Source: Pseudomonadota bacterium (GTDB lineage Bacteria > Chloroflexota > UBA6077 > JAJPHF01). From it: a stretch of DNA of 43,551 nucleotides. The stretch covers positions 1-43,551 of the forward strand of contig JAJPHF010000038.1 of the NCBI GenBank assembly GCA_021325365.1, given 5' to 3'. Shown in pieces: positions 25,136 to 34,052 of this stretch (positions are counted from its first letter, which is position 1; every line of letters begins with the position of its first letter). A program made the translations under genes and the position numbers. The notes below the pieces were generated by a model. That model ran no database searches, had not been told where the DNA came from, and saw nothing but the letters and a program-made list of their open reading frames with translations.

Positions 25136-25333
25136 GTGCATCCGCGCGATTACACTGGCTGGGCGCAGGTGCTGCGGGCCGCTCGGACGCGGGCGGCCCT
25201 GCGGATGCTGGAGCGGCGCCTGCTGCGGCTGCCGCCCGACGCCGAGGTGCTGCGGCTCCGTCAGTTGTGCGGGCAGCGCCGCCGCGCCCTCGCCGTCCGC
25301 CCGGGCGCCCGCGCCCCGGGGCGGGCGCGCTAG
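25136..25333 (+). CDS. Small Arg/Leu-rich hypothetical protein
   Basis: A 65-residue basic protein starting at GTG 25136 with GAGGAG eight bases upstream. The sequence (RAALRMLERRLLRLPPDAEV in its middle) suggests an amphipathic helical hairpin. I do not recognise a family. The presence of a ribosome-binding site and the small gap to the next gene favour a real gene, but high GC makes short open frames common. Confidence 0.4.
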   Translation: MHPRDYTGWAQVLRAARTRAALRMLERRLLRLPPDAEVLRLRQLCGQRRRALAVRPGARAPGRAR

Positions 25334-25465
25334 CCGCGCTCGCCCCCGCGGCCCGCACGGCGCCTCAACCGCAATGCGACCCGGCCGCGACCGGGCTTTT
25401 CCGGGCGCCGCCTATCATACGCACTGGTCACCGCGGCCCCGACAACTGGTGGAGGTGGGGGTGGT

Positions 25466-25783
25466 ATGAGCGTCCAGACTTGGGCAGTAGGCCGCGCGCT
25501 CGATCGGGCGGTCGCCACGCATGTCTTTGGCGATCCTCCCACCGCGGACCCGCCCGCCTATAGCGCCGACATCGCGGCGGCCTGGCGCATCGTCTACCAG
25601 TTGCAGGCCCGCGGCTGGTCTCTCCTCCTGCACGGGCGCCTGCAGCGCGACGACCCCGTCTGGACCTGTACCGTGATGGGGCCCGAGGGCCCGGTCGTGT
25701 ACGCCCATGGCCCCATCGCCGCCCTCACCCTCTGCCGGGCGGCCCTGCTCGCCACGACCAGCCCCGCGCCGCCGGGCGATTAG
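25466..25783 (+). CDS. Phage ABA sandwich domain-like (BC1872-type) small protein
   Basis: A 105-residue protein. The segments YSADIAAAWRIVYQLQARGW and LTLCRAALLA are like those of the BC1872/phage ABA sandwich family, small proteins of unknown function common in phages but also scattered in Chloroflexota genomes. The ATG at 25466 follows GGAGGTGGGG, and TATCAT (25413-25418) may be its -10 box. No phage genes lie nearby. Recognition is from memory of the family pattern and should be treated as moderate. Confidence 0.6.
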   Translation: MSVQTWAVGRALDRAVATHVFGDPPTADPPAYSADIAAAWRIVYQLQARGWSLLLHGRLQRDDPVWTCTVMGPEGPVVYAHGPIAALTLCRAALLATTSPAPPGD

Positions 25784-25852
25784 CCTACTGTGTGGGCTCG
25801 GCATCGGCCGGCAGTGCTGGGACGAGCGACCTAGGGGCCGCTGAAGCGCGCG

Positions 25853-27421
25853 TCAGCGCAGGCGCTCGCGCAGGTGGTCGCCCACGCGCAGGGCGTTGGC
25901 GATCACCGTCAGCGCCGGATTGACCGCCCCGCACGACGGGAAGAAGCTCGCGTCCACGACGTACAGGTTGTCCAGGTCGTGCGCCTTGCAGTTTAGGTCG
26001 AGGGCCGACGTCTGCGGGTCGCGGCCAAAACGCACCGTCCCGTTCTGGTGCGCCGTGGCGCTGATGTCCATGATCTTGCCCAGGTACAGGTTGCGGGGGA
26101 ACAGGTGCTTGTGCATGCCGGCGTGGCTCACGATGTGCTCCAGCTTGGCCGTGAGCCGCCGGTGCGCCTCCATGTTCACGTCGTGCTGCGCCAGCACGAC
26201 GTCGCCCTGCGCGTTCAGCGTGACACGGTTCTCCGGCAGCGGCAGGTCCTCCGAGGTGAGCCAGAAGTCCACCGAGTGCCGCGCCATGTCCTCGAACGGC
26301 ATCACCGGCGCCCAGCCGGCCCAGAACGGCGCCTCGCCCTTCAGCATCTCGCCGTCCGACTTGCCCACCATCTGGATGTTGCCCAGCGGGTACTCCGAAT
26401 CGTCGGCGCCCGCGTAGAAGTCGTTTAGCGCGAGCGTCTTCTGAAACTGCGTCGGGTTCGGCTCGATGCTCAGCGCCATCACCGCCGAGCTGATGTGCCG
26501 CATGTAGAAGCGCCCCACCACGTCCGAGCGGTTGGCCAGGCCGTTCGGGTGCTGGTCGTTCGCCGAGCGCAGCAGCAGCAGCGCCGAGTTGATCGCGCCG
26601 CACGACACCACCACGATGTCGGCCGAGTATTGCTCGGCCTGCCCGTCGCGCTCCACGTGGACGGTCGTCACCGTGCTGCCGCTGGCATTCGTCTCCAGGC
26701 GCGTCGCCCGCGCGTTCAGGAGCAGCTCTACGTTCGGGTGCTGGAGCGCGGGGGCGACGCACAGTACCTCGGCGTCCGCCTTGGCGTGCAGCAGGCACGG
26801 GAAGCCGTCGTAGCGGTTGCAGCGTATGCACGGGCTCGTGTGCGTCGCCTGTCCGTGCTCGTCCTGGTCCAGCAGCACGCCGCAGGGTGCGTGGAACGGG
26901 TGCAGCCCCATGCGCTCCAGGTCGTCGCTCAGCTGCTGGATGCGCGGCTCGTGGACCACGGCCGGGTGCGGATATTGCTGGCTCCAGGAACCCTCGGTCG
27001 GGTCTTCGCCGTGATGGCCGTGGACCTGGAAAAGCTGCTCGGCCCGCGAGTAGTAGGGCTCGAAGTCGTCGTAACTGAGCGGCCAGGCCGGGGAGATGCC
27101 GCCGTAGTGCCGAATCTCGCCGAAGTCGCGCGGCCGCAGCCGGAACAGGGCCGCGCCGTACACTTTCGTATTGCCGCCGACGTAATACTGAATGCCCGGA
27201 TGGAATGTGTGGCCGTCCTTGTCGTACCAGGTTTCCTGTGCCCGGTATTTCGCCTGGACGAACACGGCCAGCGAGTCCCAGTTGTCGCGCTCGCGCCGCA
27301 GGTAGCCGCCGCGCTCCAGCAAGAGAATGCGCTTGCCCGACGGGGCCAGGTGATACGCCAGCGTCCCGCCCCCGGCGCCCGTCCCGATGATGATCACGTC
27401 GTAGTGCGTATCGTGAGCCAT
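25853..27421 (-). CDS. GMC family FAD-dependent oxidoreductase
   Basis: A 522-residue flavoprotein of the glucose-methanol-choline family. The FAD motif GTGAGG is at 13-18, GGNTKVYGAALFRLRPRDF is near 82-100, and the C-terminal domain ends VVDASFFPSCGAVNPALTV. A Cys cluster (Cys198, Cys201, Cys209 in SPCIRCNRYDGFPC) resembles that of sugar-alcohol and sterol GMC members. The ATG at 27421 has GGGAGG four bases upstream. It is third in an operon with an SMP-30 lactonase and a PoxB-like enzyme, so oxidation of a sugar to a lactone is a plausible reaction. No signal peptide is present, so a cytoplasmic location is likely. Confidence 0.88.
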   Translation of the reverse strand: MAHDTHYDVIIIGTGAGGGTLAYHLAPSGKRILLLERGGYLRRERDNWDSLAVFVQAKYRAQETWYDKDGHTFHPGIQYYVGGNTKVYGAALFRLRPRDFGEIRHYGGISPAWPLSYDDFEPYYSRAEQLFQVHGHHGEDPTEGSWSQQYPHPAVVHEPRIQQLSDDLERMGLHPFHAPCGVLLDQDEHGQATHTSPCIRCNRYDGFPCLLHAKADAEVLCVAPALQHPNVELLLNARATRLETNASGSTVTTVHVERDGQAEQYSADIVVVSCGAINSALLLLRSANDQHPNGLANRSDVVGRFYMRHISSAVMALSIEPNPTQFQKTLALNDFYAGADDSEYPLGNIQMVGKSDGEMLKGEAPFWAGWAPVMPFEDMARHSVDFWLTSEDLPLPENRVTLNAQGDVVLAQHDVNMEAHRRLTAKLEHIVSHAGMHKHLFPRNLYLGKIMDISATAHQNGTVRFGRDPQTSALDLNCKAHDLDNLYVVDASFFPSCGAVNPALTVIANALRVGDHLRERLR

Positions 27422-27441
27422 AGTCCTCCCTTCTGCTGCCG

Positions 27442-28341
27442 CTAGCCGGCGAAGCTGGGTTCGGGCAGCCCCACCAGGCCCGGCCGTACCGCGAACAGGC
27501 TGCCCGAGAGCGGCGCCGCCGCCAGCTGCGCGGCGGTCATGTTCTGCCGCGAGGTCGTAACGTACAGCGTGTCCAGCCGCGCGCCGCCAAAGATGCAGCT
27601 CGTCGGCTGCGGCACCGGCACCGTTACGACGTGCGTGACCGCCCCCGTCGGCGCGTAGCGCACGACCCGGCCAACGCTGTTGTGGACGCTCCACACGCCG
27701 CCCTCCGCATCCACCGTGAGCCCGTCGGGAAAGGCGCCCCCCGCGCGGTCGATGCTGGCGAACAGGCGCCGGTTGGCGATGGCGCCGCGGTCGGGGTCGA
27801 AGTCGTAGGCGAAGATCGCGAAGCGGAAGCTCTCGCCGAAGTAGAAGACGCGGTCGTCCGGGCTCCACCCCAGGCCGTTGGCGCAGGCCACCTCGCCCCA
27901 CAGCCGGCTAACCTGGCGATCCGGGTCGAGGCGGTACAGGCCCCCCACCGGCGCCGCCCAGTGTACGTCGTCCATCGTGCCGGCCCAGTAGCGGCCCTGG
28001 CGGTCGCACTTCCCGTCGTTGAAGCGGTGGCTGGGCTCGCCGCGCTCGGGGTCCGTCAGCCGCTCGAGCTGGCCCGTCGCTGGATCGAAGAACGCGAAGT
28101 CGTGGCGCAGCGCGAGGGCCAGTCCCCCGCGCGCCCGCAAGACCAGGCTGTTGACCTCGTCCGGCAGCGCGAACACGTCGTCGGTGCCGCGGTCGGGGTG
28201 GAAGCGGTGGATCTTCCCGCCGGCGTTGTCCACCCAGTACAGCGCCTGCTCGGCGACCGACCACATCGGCGACTCGCCACAGATCGGCTCCGCGCGCAGC
28301 ACGCAGTCGGTTTCCGTCAGAGTAATCGTCTGTGGCGGCAT
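27442..28341 (-). CDS. SMP-30/gluconolactonase family protein
   Basis: A 299-residue six-bladed beta-propeller lactonase. The metal ligands expected for the family are present: Glu23 (CGESPMWS), Asn108 (RFNDGKCD), Asn155 (CANGLGWS) and Asp206 (FPDGLTVD). It would hydrolyse a sugar lactone to the aldonic acid in the cytoplasm. The start at 28341 has GGGAGAGG upstream. The gene lies 20 bases before the GMC oxidoreductase gene, whose product may supply the lactone. Confidence 0.92.
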   Translation of the reverse strand: MPPQTITLTETDCVLRAEPICGESPMWSVAEQALYWVDNAGGKIHRFHPDRGTDDVFALPDEVNSLVLRARGGLALALRHDFAFFDPATGQLERLTDPERGEPSHRFNDGKCDRQGRYWAGTMDDVHWAAPVGGLYRLDPDRQVSRLWGEVACANGLGWSPDDRVFYFGESFRFAIFAYDFDPDRGAIANRRLFASIDRAGGAFPDGLTVDAEGGVWSVHNSVGRVVRYAPTGAVTHVVTVPVPQPTSCIFGGARLDTLYVTTSRQNMTAAQLAAAPLSGSLFAVRPGLVGLPEPSFAG

Positions 28342-28387
28342 GGCAACCTCTCCCGGCTGGTCGTTGGCGGGCCGTCGCCGGGGCGCG

Positions 28388-30163
28388 TCACAGCAGCGCC
28401 TCGGGGGCGTGACGTAGCTCGCGCGCCGTTTCGGCGATCGCCTCGCGCATGAGCTGGAAGCGGTTCGGCTGTCCCTTCGCCAGCGCCTCGGCCAGCTCCA
28501 CGGCTTGCTGCGTGGTGATCTTGCCCGGCATCGGCGGCTCGTTCGGATCGACCACGCACTCGACCAGCGCCGGCCCCGGCTGGGCCAGCGCTTCGCGCAG
28601 GGTCGTTGCCGCCTGGTTCGGATCGGTCAGCGTGTAGCCCACCGCCCCGCACGCGCGGGCGAAGCCGGCGAAGTCGATCGGCTGCAGCTCGACGGCGAAC
28701 TCCGGATAGCCGAACTGTACCAGCTGCTCCCAGCGCACCTGGTTCAGGGTGTCGTTCTTCACCAGGATCACCTTCACCGGTAGCTTGTACTTGACGGCCG
28801 TCGCCAGCTCGCCCATCAGCATCGTGAACGCCCCGTCGCCGGCCACGCAGACGACCTGGCGGCGAGAATAGGCGGTCGCCGCGCCGATGCTGTAGGGCAG
28901 CGAGCAGCCCATCGTGGACAGCGTGCCGGAGAGGGAGAACTGCATCTGGCCGCCCATGCGGACGTGGCGCGACAGCCAGGTGGTGTCCGTGCCGCTGTCG
29001 CAGGTGATGATCGCGTCGTCCGCGAGCAGCTTGTTCAGCTCGTGGAAGACGACCTGCGGCTTCATCGGCACGGCGCGGCTGGACCCCCGCGTCTCCATGA
29101 GCTGGTTCCAGCGCGCCATGCGCTGCTGCGCTTGCCGTAAGAAGCCGCGGTCGTCCTTGCGCTGAACGAGCGGCAATAGCGCCTGGAGCACGGCCTTGCT
29201 GTCGCCGACGAGCCCCACGTCGGCCGTGTGCCGCAAGCCGATGTGCGTGGGATCGATGTCGATCTGTATCGTCTTCGCCTGCCCCTCCTTGGGATAGAAG
29301 TCCAGGTAGGGGAAGGCGCTGCCGACGATCACCAGCGTGTCGCACTCGCGCAGGGCGTCCACGGACGGCGCGGTGCCCAGCAGCCCGATCCCGCCCGTCG
29401 TGTAGGGGCTATCGTCGGGCACGGCGGTCTTGCCGAGCAACGGCTTGATGATCGGCCCGGCGACCCGCTCGGCGAGCTGGATCACCTCGTCCCGGGCGGG
29501 GATGGCGCCGCGGCCCGCCATGATCGCCACGCGCCGCCCCGCGTTAATGGCGGCGGCCGCCTCCTGCAGCACGGCGGTCGCGGGCAGCGCCGGCGGCGTG
29601 GTGAGCAGGTCTTGCAGCAGCCGCGGCAGCCCTCGCCCCGAGGCCATCCCCTCCGTGACCGGCTGTTTGGCGATGTCGCGCGGCAGGTTGATGTGCGAGA
29701 CCGTGCGGCGGCTGAGCGAGGTCTTGATCGCCTCGTCCAGCACGCGGTACAGGTGGTTCGGGCTCGCCACGCGCTCCGTGTATGCCGCCACGTCCATGTA
29801 CAGGCGGTCGAGCGCCACGTCCTGCTGGTAGTGCGTGCCGATCAGGTGCGTCCAGGTGTGGCCCGTGATCGCGAGCACCGGCTGGTCGTCGCCCTTCGCG
29901 TCGTAGAGCCCATTTGCTAGGTGGATGCCGCCCGGGCCGGAGGTGGCCATGCAGACCCCCAGACGCCCCGTAAACTTCGCGTAGCCGCAGGCCGCGAACG
30001 CCGCGGCCTCCTCGTGGCGCACCTGCACGAAGTGCATGCGCTCCGGCTGCCGTCGCAGCACCTCCAGGATCTCGCCGATCCCATCGCCCGCGAACCCAAA
30101 GATCGTGTCGACGCCCCACTCGCTGAGACGCTCGACCAGCAGCTCGGCGACACTCTCTGCCAT
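28388..30163 (-). CDS. Thiamine diphosphate enzyme, pyruvate oxidase/PoxB-like
   Basis: A 591-residue three-domain ThDP enzyme. Residues 1-180 hold the PYR domain with the catalytic Glu51 (VRHEEAAAF) and GFAGDGIGEILE near 23; the middle domain follows; the C-terminal domain has the ThDP motif starting GDGAFTMLMGELATA and ending KND. The segments LATSGPGG-like (MATSGPGGIHLANGLYDAK) and INLPRDIAKQP match pyruvate oxidases/PoxB better than acetolactate synthases. Reaction inferred: oxidative decarboxylation of pyruvate or another 2-oxo acid, with electrons to quinone or O2. It is first of the leftward operon, 46 bases before the lactonase gene, behind a plausible promoter (30315-30343). Confidence 0.88.
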   Translation of the reverse strand: MAESVAELLVERLSEWGVDTIFGFAGDGIGEILEVLRRQPERMHFVQVRHEEAAAFAACGYAKFTGRLGVCMATSGPGGIHLANGLYDAKGDDQPVLAITGHTWTHLIGTHYQQDVALDRLYMDVAAYTERVASPNHLYRVLDEAIKTSLSRRTVSHINLPRDIAKQPVTEGMASGRGLPRLLQDLLTTPPALPATAVLQEAAAAINAGRRVAIMAGRGAIPARDEVIQLAERVAGPIIKPLLGKTAVPDDSPYTTGGIGLLGTAPSVDALRECDTLVIVGSAFPYLDFYPKEGQAKTIQIDIDPTHIGLRHTADVGLVGDSKAVLQALLPLVQRKDDRGFLRQAQQRMARWNQLMETRGSSRAVPMKPQVVFHELNKLLADDAIITCDSGTDTTWLSRHVRMGGQMQFSLSGTLSTMGCSLPYSIGAATAYSRRQVVCVAGDGAFTMLMGELATAVKYKLPVKVILVKNDTLNQVRWEQLVQFGYPEFAVELQPIDFAGFARACGAVGYTLTDPNQAATTLREALAQPGPALVECVVDPNEPPMPGKITTQQAVELAEALAKGQPNRFQLMREAIAETARELRHAPEALL

Positions 30164-30314
30164 GCGACCGCCTGCTCCTCTCGCGCGGCGGGCCGCCGCG
30201 GCGTCTCCGCGCTACGCCTCGTGCCCGCCGGTGAGCATCCTGCACCCGTTGGCGTGTATGTTTAGCGTAGCCATCCGTGTTCGGACCAGGCTGAGCGGGC
30301 TTCGGACCGTGCAT

Positions 30315-30343
30315 AGTATAGTGCTGGCGGCTCCTGGTGTCGT
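30315..30343 (-). promoter_or_regulatory. Possible promoter of the PoxB-lactonase-GMC operon
   Basis: Read leftward, ACGACA (30343-30338 region) and TATACT (30320-30315) are spaced by 17 bases. The -35 has four of six consensus bases. The leader to the ATG at 30163 would be about 145 bases. Confidence 0.4.
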
Positions 30344-30410
30344 CCGCTACAACGCCGCGAACTCCTCGCGGAGCGGCGGCCGACCACGAGGCAGGCCGCC
30401 GCTCACCAAC

Positions 30411-30420
30411 GGGGGGGGGG
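30411..30420. repeat. Run of ten G before the GH15 gene
   Basis: A homopolymer of ten G ends 11 bases before the GTG start of the glucoamylase gene, at the place of a ribosome-binding site. No AGGAGG-like site is otherwise visible there. Length change by slippage could alter expression; the length may also be a sequencing uncertainty. Confidence 0.7.
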
Positions 30421-30431
30421 ATTGACGCGTA

Positions 30432-32372
30432 GTGGTTGACACAGCGCAAGCGGCCGCTAGCTACGCGCCGATCGCCGACTATGCGGTCATCGGCGATTGC
30501 CACACCGCCGCGCTCGTGTCCCGCGACGGCTCGCTCGACTGGTACTGCCCCAGCCGCTTCGACGGCCCCGCGGTGTTCTGCCGGCTGCTCGACGCGGCCC
30601 GCGGCGGGTACTGTCGCCTGGCGCCAACGGACCGCTACACCAGCGCGCGCCACTACCAGGGGCCGACCAACGTTCTGCAAACCACCTTCGCCACGGCGAG
30701 CGGCCAGGTGCGGGTCACCGACTTCATGCCCGTCCAGGGCGCGGCGGGCGCGCGTGGCGCCGACATCGGCCCCGCCCGGCGAGTCCTGCGGCTAGTGGAA
30801 GGGCTCGCCGGCTCCGTCGACCTCACCCTGACCTTCAAGCCGACGTTCGACTTCGCCCGCGCCGCGACCACTCTCGCCGTGGTGGCCGAGCGCGGGGCGG
30901 TCGCGCGGGCCGCCGACAGCGTGCTCACCCTCGCCTGCCCCAGCGTCACGCTCGCCCCCGCTGCCGCGGGGACCTTGCAGGGCCAGCTGCGCGTGCGGGC
31001 CGGCGCGCGCCACTGGCTGGCGCTGACCTCTCCCGCGGATGCCTCCGACGCGGCCGCCCCGCTCGACGTGGGCGACGCTGATGCGGCCCTCGCGGCTACC
31101 CTGGACTACTGGCAGCGGTGGGCCGCGCGGTGTACCTACGCCGGCCCCTACCGCGCGGCCGTGCTCCGCAGCGCGCTCACCCTCAAGCTCCTTACCTACG
31201 AGGCCTCGGGCGCCATCGTTGCGGCCCCGACCACCTCCCTGCCGGAAGAGATCGGCGGCGTCCGGAACTGGGACTACCGCTACACCTGGCTGCGCGATAG
31301 CTCGCTCATCCTGTTCGCCCTGCTCGCCGTGGGCTACGAGGCCAGCGCGGCCGACTTCTTCGCCTGGCTGGAGCGGGTCTACCTCGCCGCGGACTCCGCG
31401 TCGCTCCAGATCATGTACACCATCGACGGCGGCCGCTCCCTGCCCGAGGTCACCCTCCCCCACCTCGCCGGCTACCGCGACTCGCGCCCCGTCCGCGTCG
31501 GCAACGCGGCCGCCCAGCAGCGCCAGCTCGACATCTACGGCGAGGTGCTGGCGACCGCCTACCTCCGCTACCGCGCCCAGGCGCCGGCCGTCGGCGCCTC
31601 CGACGCCCCCGCCGCCCGGCGGCCCTCGACCGCGGTCTGGACGCTCCTCCGCGGCCTCGTCGAGCAGGCGGCCGCCCGCTGGCAGGACCGCGACCAGGGC
31701 ATCTGGGAGACCCGCGGCGGCCCGCAGCCGTTTCTCTACTCCAAGCTCATGTGCTGGGTCGCGCTCGACCGCGGCGTCCGTCTCGCCCAGGAGCACAGCC
31801 TCGACGCGCCGCTCGACCGCTGGTGCGCGACGCGTGACGCGATCCGCACCGCCATCGAGACGCGCGGCTACGATGCGAAGCTGGGCGCCTTCACCCAGGC
31901 GTTTGGCAGCCAGGCCCTCGACGCCAGCGCCCTGGCCATCCCGCGGGTCGGCTTCCTCCCGGCCACCGACCCGCGGGTGCGCTCGACCGTGGCCCGCATC
32001 CGCGCCACGCTCACCCACGACGGCCTGGTGCGCCGCTATACCGCGCCAGACGGCCTGCCGGGTGGGGAGGGCGCCTTCCTACTCTGCAGCTTCTGGCTCG
32101 TGGACGCCCTGGCGCTCGGCGGCCAGGTGGACGAGGCGCGCGCCCTCTTCGAGCGCCTGGCGGGCTACGCCAACGACGTCGGGCTCTTCTCGGAGGAGAT
32201 CGACCCCCGCAACGGCGCCTTCCTCGGCAACTTCCCGCAGGGCTTCACCCACCTGGCCCTCGTCAACGCGGCCGCGCACCTGGCCCACGCCGCGCGGCAC
32301 GGCCCCGAACAGGCGCCCCGCACCGAAGCCGAGCGCCTCGGCCCCACGCGCCAGGCCGCGTCTGGCGGCTGA
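30432..32372 (+). CDS. Glycoside hydrolase family 15 glucoamylase/trehalase
   Basis: A 646-residue GH15 protein. Residues 1-250 form the N-terminal beta-sandwich domain (DYAVIGDCHTAALVSRDGSL) and the rest the alpha/alpha barrel with GGVRNWDYRYTWLRDSS. Likely catalytic acids are Glu426 (GIWETRGG) and Glu588/589 (FSEEIDPRNG), followed by LGNFPQGFTHLAL, all family hallmarks. It hydrolyses terminal alpha-glucosidic bonds in malto-oligosaccharides or trehalose. No signal peptide is visible, so a cytoplasmic role in storage-sugar use is likely. The start is GTG at 30432, just after a ten-G run. It stands alone, divergent from the PoxB operon. Confidence 0.92.
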   Translation: MVDTAQAAASYAPIADYAVIGDCHTAALVSRDGSLDWYCPSRFDGPAVFCRLLDAARGGYCRLAPTDRYTSARHYQGPTNVLQTTFATASGQVRVTDFMPVQGAAGARGADIGPARRVLRLVEGLAGSVDLTLTFKPTFDFARAATTLAVVAERGAVARAADSVLTLACPSVTLAPAAAGTLQGQLRVRAGARHWLALTSPADASDAAAPLDVGDADAALAATLDYWQRWAARCTYAGPYRAAVLRSALTLKLLTYEASGAIVAAPTTSLPEEIGGVRNWDYRYTWLRDSSLILFALLAVGYEASAADFFAWLERVYLAADSASLQIMYTIDGGRSLPEVTLPHLAGYRDSRPVRVGNAAAQQRQLDIYGEVLATAYLRYRAQAPAVGASDAPAARRPSTAVWTLLRGLVEQAAARWQDRDQGIWETRGGPQPFLYSKLMCWVALDRGVRLAQEHSLDAPLDRWCATRDAIRTAIETRGYDAKLGAFTQAFGSQALDASALAIPRVGFLPATDPRVRSTVARIRATLTHDGLVRRYTAPDGLPGGEGAFLLCSFWLVDALALGGQVDEARALFERLAGYANDVGLFSEEIDPRNGAFLGNFPQGFTHLALVNAAAHLAHAARHGPEQAPRTEAERLGPTRQAASGG

Positions 32373-32469
32373 CTCAGCTCCCCACCGCCCGGCCGTCCCT
32401 GCCAGGGGCAATCATTCCGGAGACCGCTCCGCGGATCGACGCCGCTGGGGCAGCTGTATCGCCACCGCG

Positions 32470-32475
32470 TACAAT
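32470..32475 (+). promoter_or_regulatory. Possible -10 box (TACAAT)
   Basis: TACAAT lies in the 236-base gap before the small secreted-protein gene at 32609. No good -35 is placed 16-18 bases upstream. The same hexamer precedes the sbcD-like and glycosyltransferase genes (36785 and 40556). Nothing else is recognisable in this gap. Confidence 0.35.
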
Positions 32476-32608
32476 CCGGTGCGCGAGTCGCGCCCTCGCG
32501 CCGCGCCGCCCCCGCGTCGTGGAGTGGGCCGGCGCCGCGGCCCGCGCGGTGGCCGCGCGGCCGCCGCGAGCCGCCAGCGCGCCGGGTCTGCCAGAGAGGA
32601 GCCTCGCC

Positions 32609-33013
32609 ATGCGCGCCTTGCTGTTGTGCGCCGCCGTCTTGCTCGCGCCGCTCGGCCTGCCGGCCGCGCCGGCCCACGCCTGCCCCGCGCCGTCGATCCC
32701 CGTCTATCCGGGCGCCCAGGCCCCGGCGGGCGATGGCGCCAACATGCCGGTCACCGCCGGCAACACGTTCATTGCCACCAACGCCTCCTTGCTCGACATC
32801 CAGGCCTTCTACTACACCGTCTTGCCGAACGAAGGCTGGGCCCCCGTCACCCAGCTCCCCGGCCAGTATCCGGACCAGTTCGACGGCTTCGACTCCGCGC
32901 GTATGAACCAGCCCCAGGGAGTGCTCGAGTACAGCCGCAACGACGACCACGAGCACGTCCGCATCGTGGCCGACGCCGGCGGCTACAGCATCTGGGTCGA
33001 CTGCCGCGACTAG
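32609..33013 (+). CDS. Small secreted protein of unknown function
   Basis: A 134-residue protein with a Sec signal peptide (MRALLLCAAVLLAPLGLPAA, cut near residue 23). The mature part has IPVYPGAQAPAGDG, an NTFIATNASLLDIQAFYYTV segment and GWAPV. This pattern (pro-tyr-pro-gly-ala start, then a domain about a compound resolving into a short alpha/beta fold) recurs in small exported proteins of Chloroflexota and Actinobacteria as I remember them. Two Cys, near the start and the end, may form a disulfide. The ATG at 32609 has AGAGGAG upstream. It is convergent with the membrane-anchored protein at 33021, 7 bases apart. No function can be assigned. Confidence 0.7.
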   Translation: MRALLLCAAVLLAPLGLPAAPAHACPAPSIPVYPGAQAPAGDGANMPVTAGNTFIATNASLLDIQAFYYTVLPNEGWAPVTQLPGQYPDQFDGFDSARMNQPQGVLEYSRNDDHEHVRIVADAGGYSIWVDCRD

Positions 33014-33020
33014 CGGGCGG

Positions 33021-34052
33021 TCACTGGTAGGTAACCACGTCGGGAACGGGGTCGAGCGCCAGCACGTCCGCCGGGCTCATCAACGGGTGGTCCTGCTTGT
33101 AGAACAGCTTGATGCCCGCGTACTCGAGCGGATCGTCGGTGATGTAGCGCCGGTACTGCGAGATCTTCAGCGTGGGCCCGCCGAACCCGTCCATCATCAC
33201 CGCCAGGTCCACGAAATCGTTCAGCTCGATGGCATCCTTGTGCTGGATCATGTCGTCGGTGAACTGGTGGACGATCAGCACCCGGTTCTCGAAGCGGTGC
33301 GTCACCGCGATGTCGGCCAGGTAGTTGATGGCCCAGTTGATGTCCTCGGCCGCGATGCTGCCAATTTGCCGGCCGGGCATCGTCGTCGCGCTCATGGCAA
33401 ACTCCGGGTCGAGCGCCAGGTGAACGTGCTCCCGCTCGAGGAAGGGCCGCAAGACCTCCACCTCCTCTTGCACGCTGCTCCGGCCCACCTGCACGTCGAG
33501 GATCAGCAGAAACCCGTTCTCCTCCGCGAGGTTGGCCCACTCGTCGATCATCTCGGGCGGCATGCGGAAGCGATACATGCCGTCGTCGCCGGAGGCCGCC
33601 TGCGCCACCGTGGCGATGAGGTGCAGCGCCGGCTGCACGGGCCGGCCGTCCGCCTGGTAGGCGGTCGCCTGCTGGCGCAAGCGCGCGATCATGCGATCGC
33701 GCGGCTGCTCGCCCAGCACACCCAGCGCATCGGTGTACGGATTGCCATAATAGGTGACCAGGCGGCGGGTGGCCAGGACGGGGACGGGGGTGGGGGGCGG
33801 CTCTGGAGTCGGGGTGGCAGCAGGCGTGGCCGTCGCCTGGGGCTGCGCCAACGCGCTCAGCGCGCCCGGCCCCCCGCCCAGCAGCGGCAGGCTCGCGAGC
33901 GGCCCCGCGGCCCCGCTGGCGTCGGCGTCGCCCCACAGCACGGCCCCCAGCGACCAGCCGCCGAGTAGCGCGAGTGCGCCCACCAGACTCGTCGCGCACA
34001 GCAGCACGACCAGCCCCGCGATCGGTGGCAACGCACGACGTCGGTCCCCCAT
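33021..34052 (-). CDS. Membrane-anchored extracytoplasmic protein, TIM-barrel-like, unknown function
   Basis: A 343-residue protein with one N-terminal membrane segment (LPPIAGLVVLLCATSLVGAL), then a second hydrophobic patch, a Thr/Pro linker (ATATPAATPTPEPPPTPVPV) and a globular domain from about residue 95. That domain begins RRLVTYYGNPYTDALGVLGE and has alternating strand/helix segments (GFLLILDVQVG, HVHLALDPEFAMS, RVLIVHQFT, DLAVMMDGFG) that suggest a beta/alpha barrel, perhaps glycosidase-like. The Asp and Glu in LDPEF and Asp in MMDGFG are candidate active-site residues, by analogy only. The ATG at 34052 with GGAG seven bases upstream is preferred over one at 34166, which would place 38 hydrophilic residues before the anchor. 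Confidence 0.65.
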   Translation of the reverse strand: MGDRRRALPPIAGLVVLLCATSLVGALALLGGWSLGAVLWGDADASGAAGPLASLPLLGGGPGALSALAQPQATATPAATPTPEPPPTPVPVLATRRLVTYYGNPYTDALGVLGEQPRDRMIARLRQQATAYQADGRPVQPALHLIATVAQAASGDDGMYRFRMPPEMIDEWANLAEENGFLLILDVQVGRSSVQEEVEVLRPFLEREHVHLALDPEFAMSATTMPGRQIGSIAAEDINWAINYLADIAVTHRFENRVLIVHQFTDDMIQHKDAIELNDFVDLAVMMDGFGGPTLKISQYRRYITDDPLEYAGIKLFYKQDHPLMSPADVLALDPVPDVVTYQ

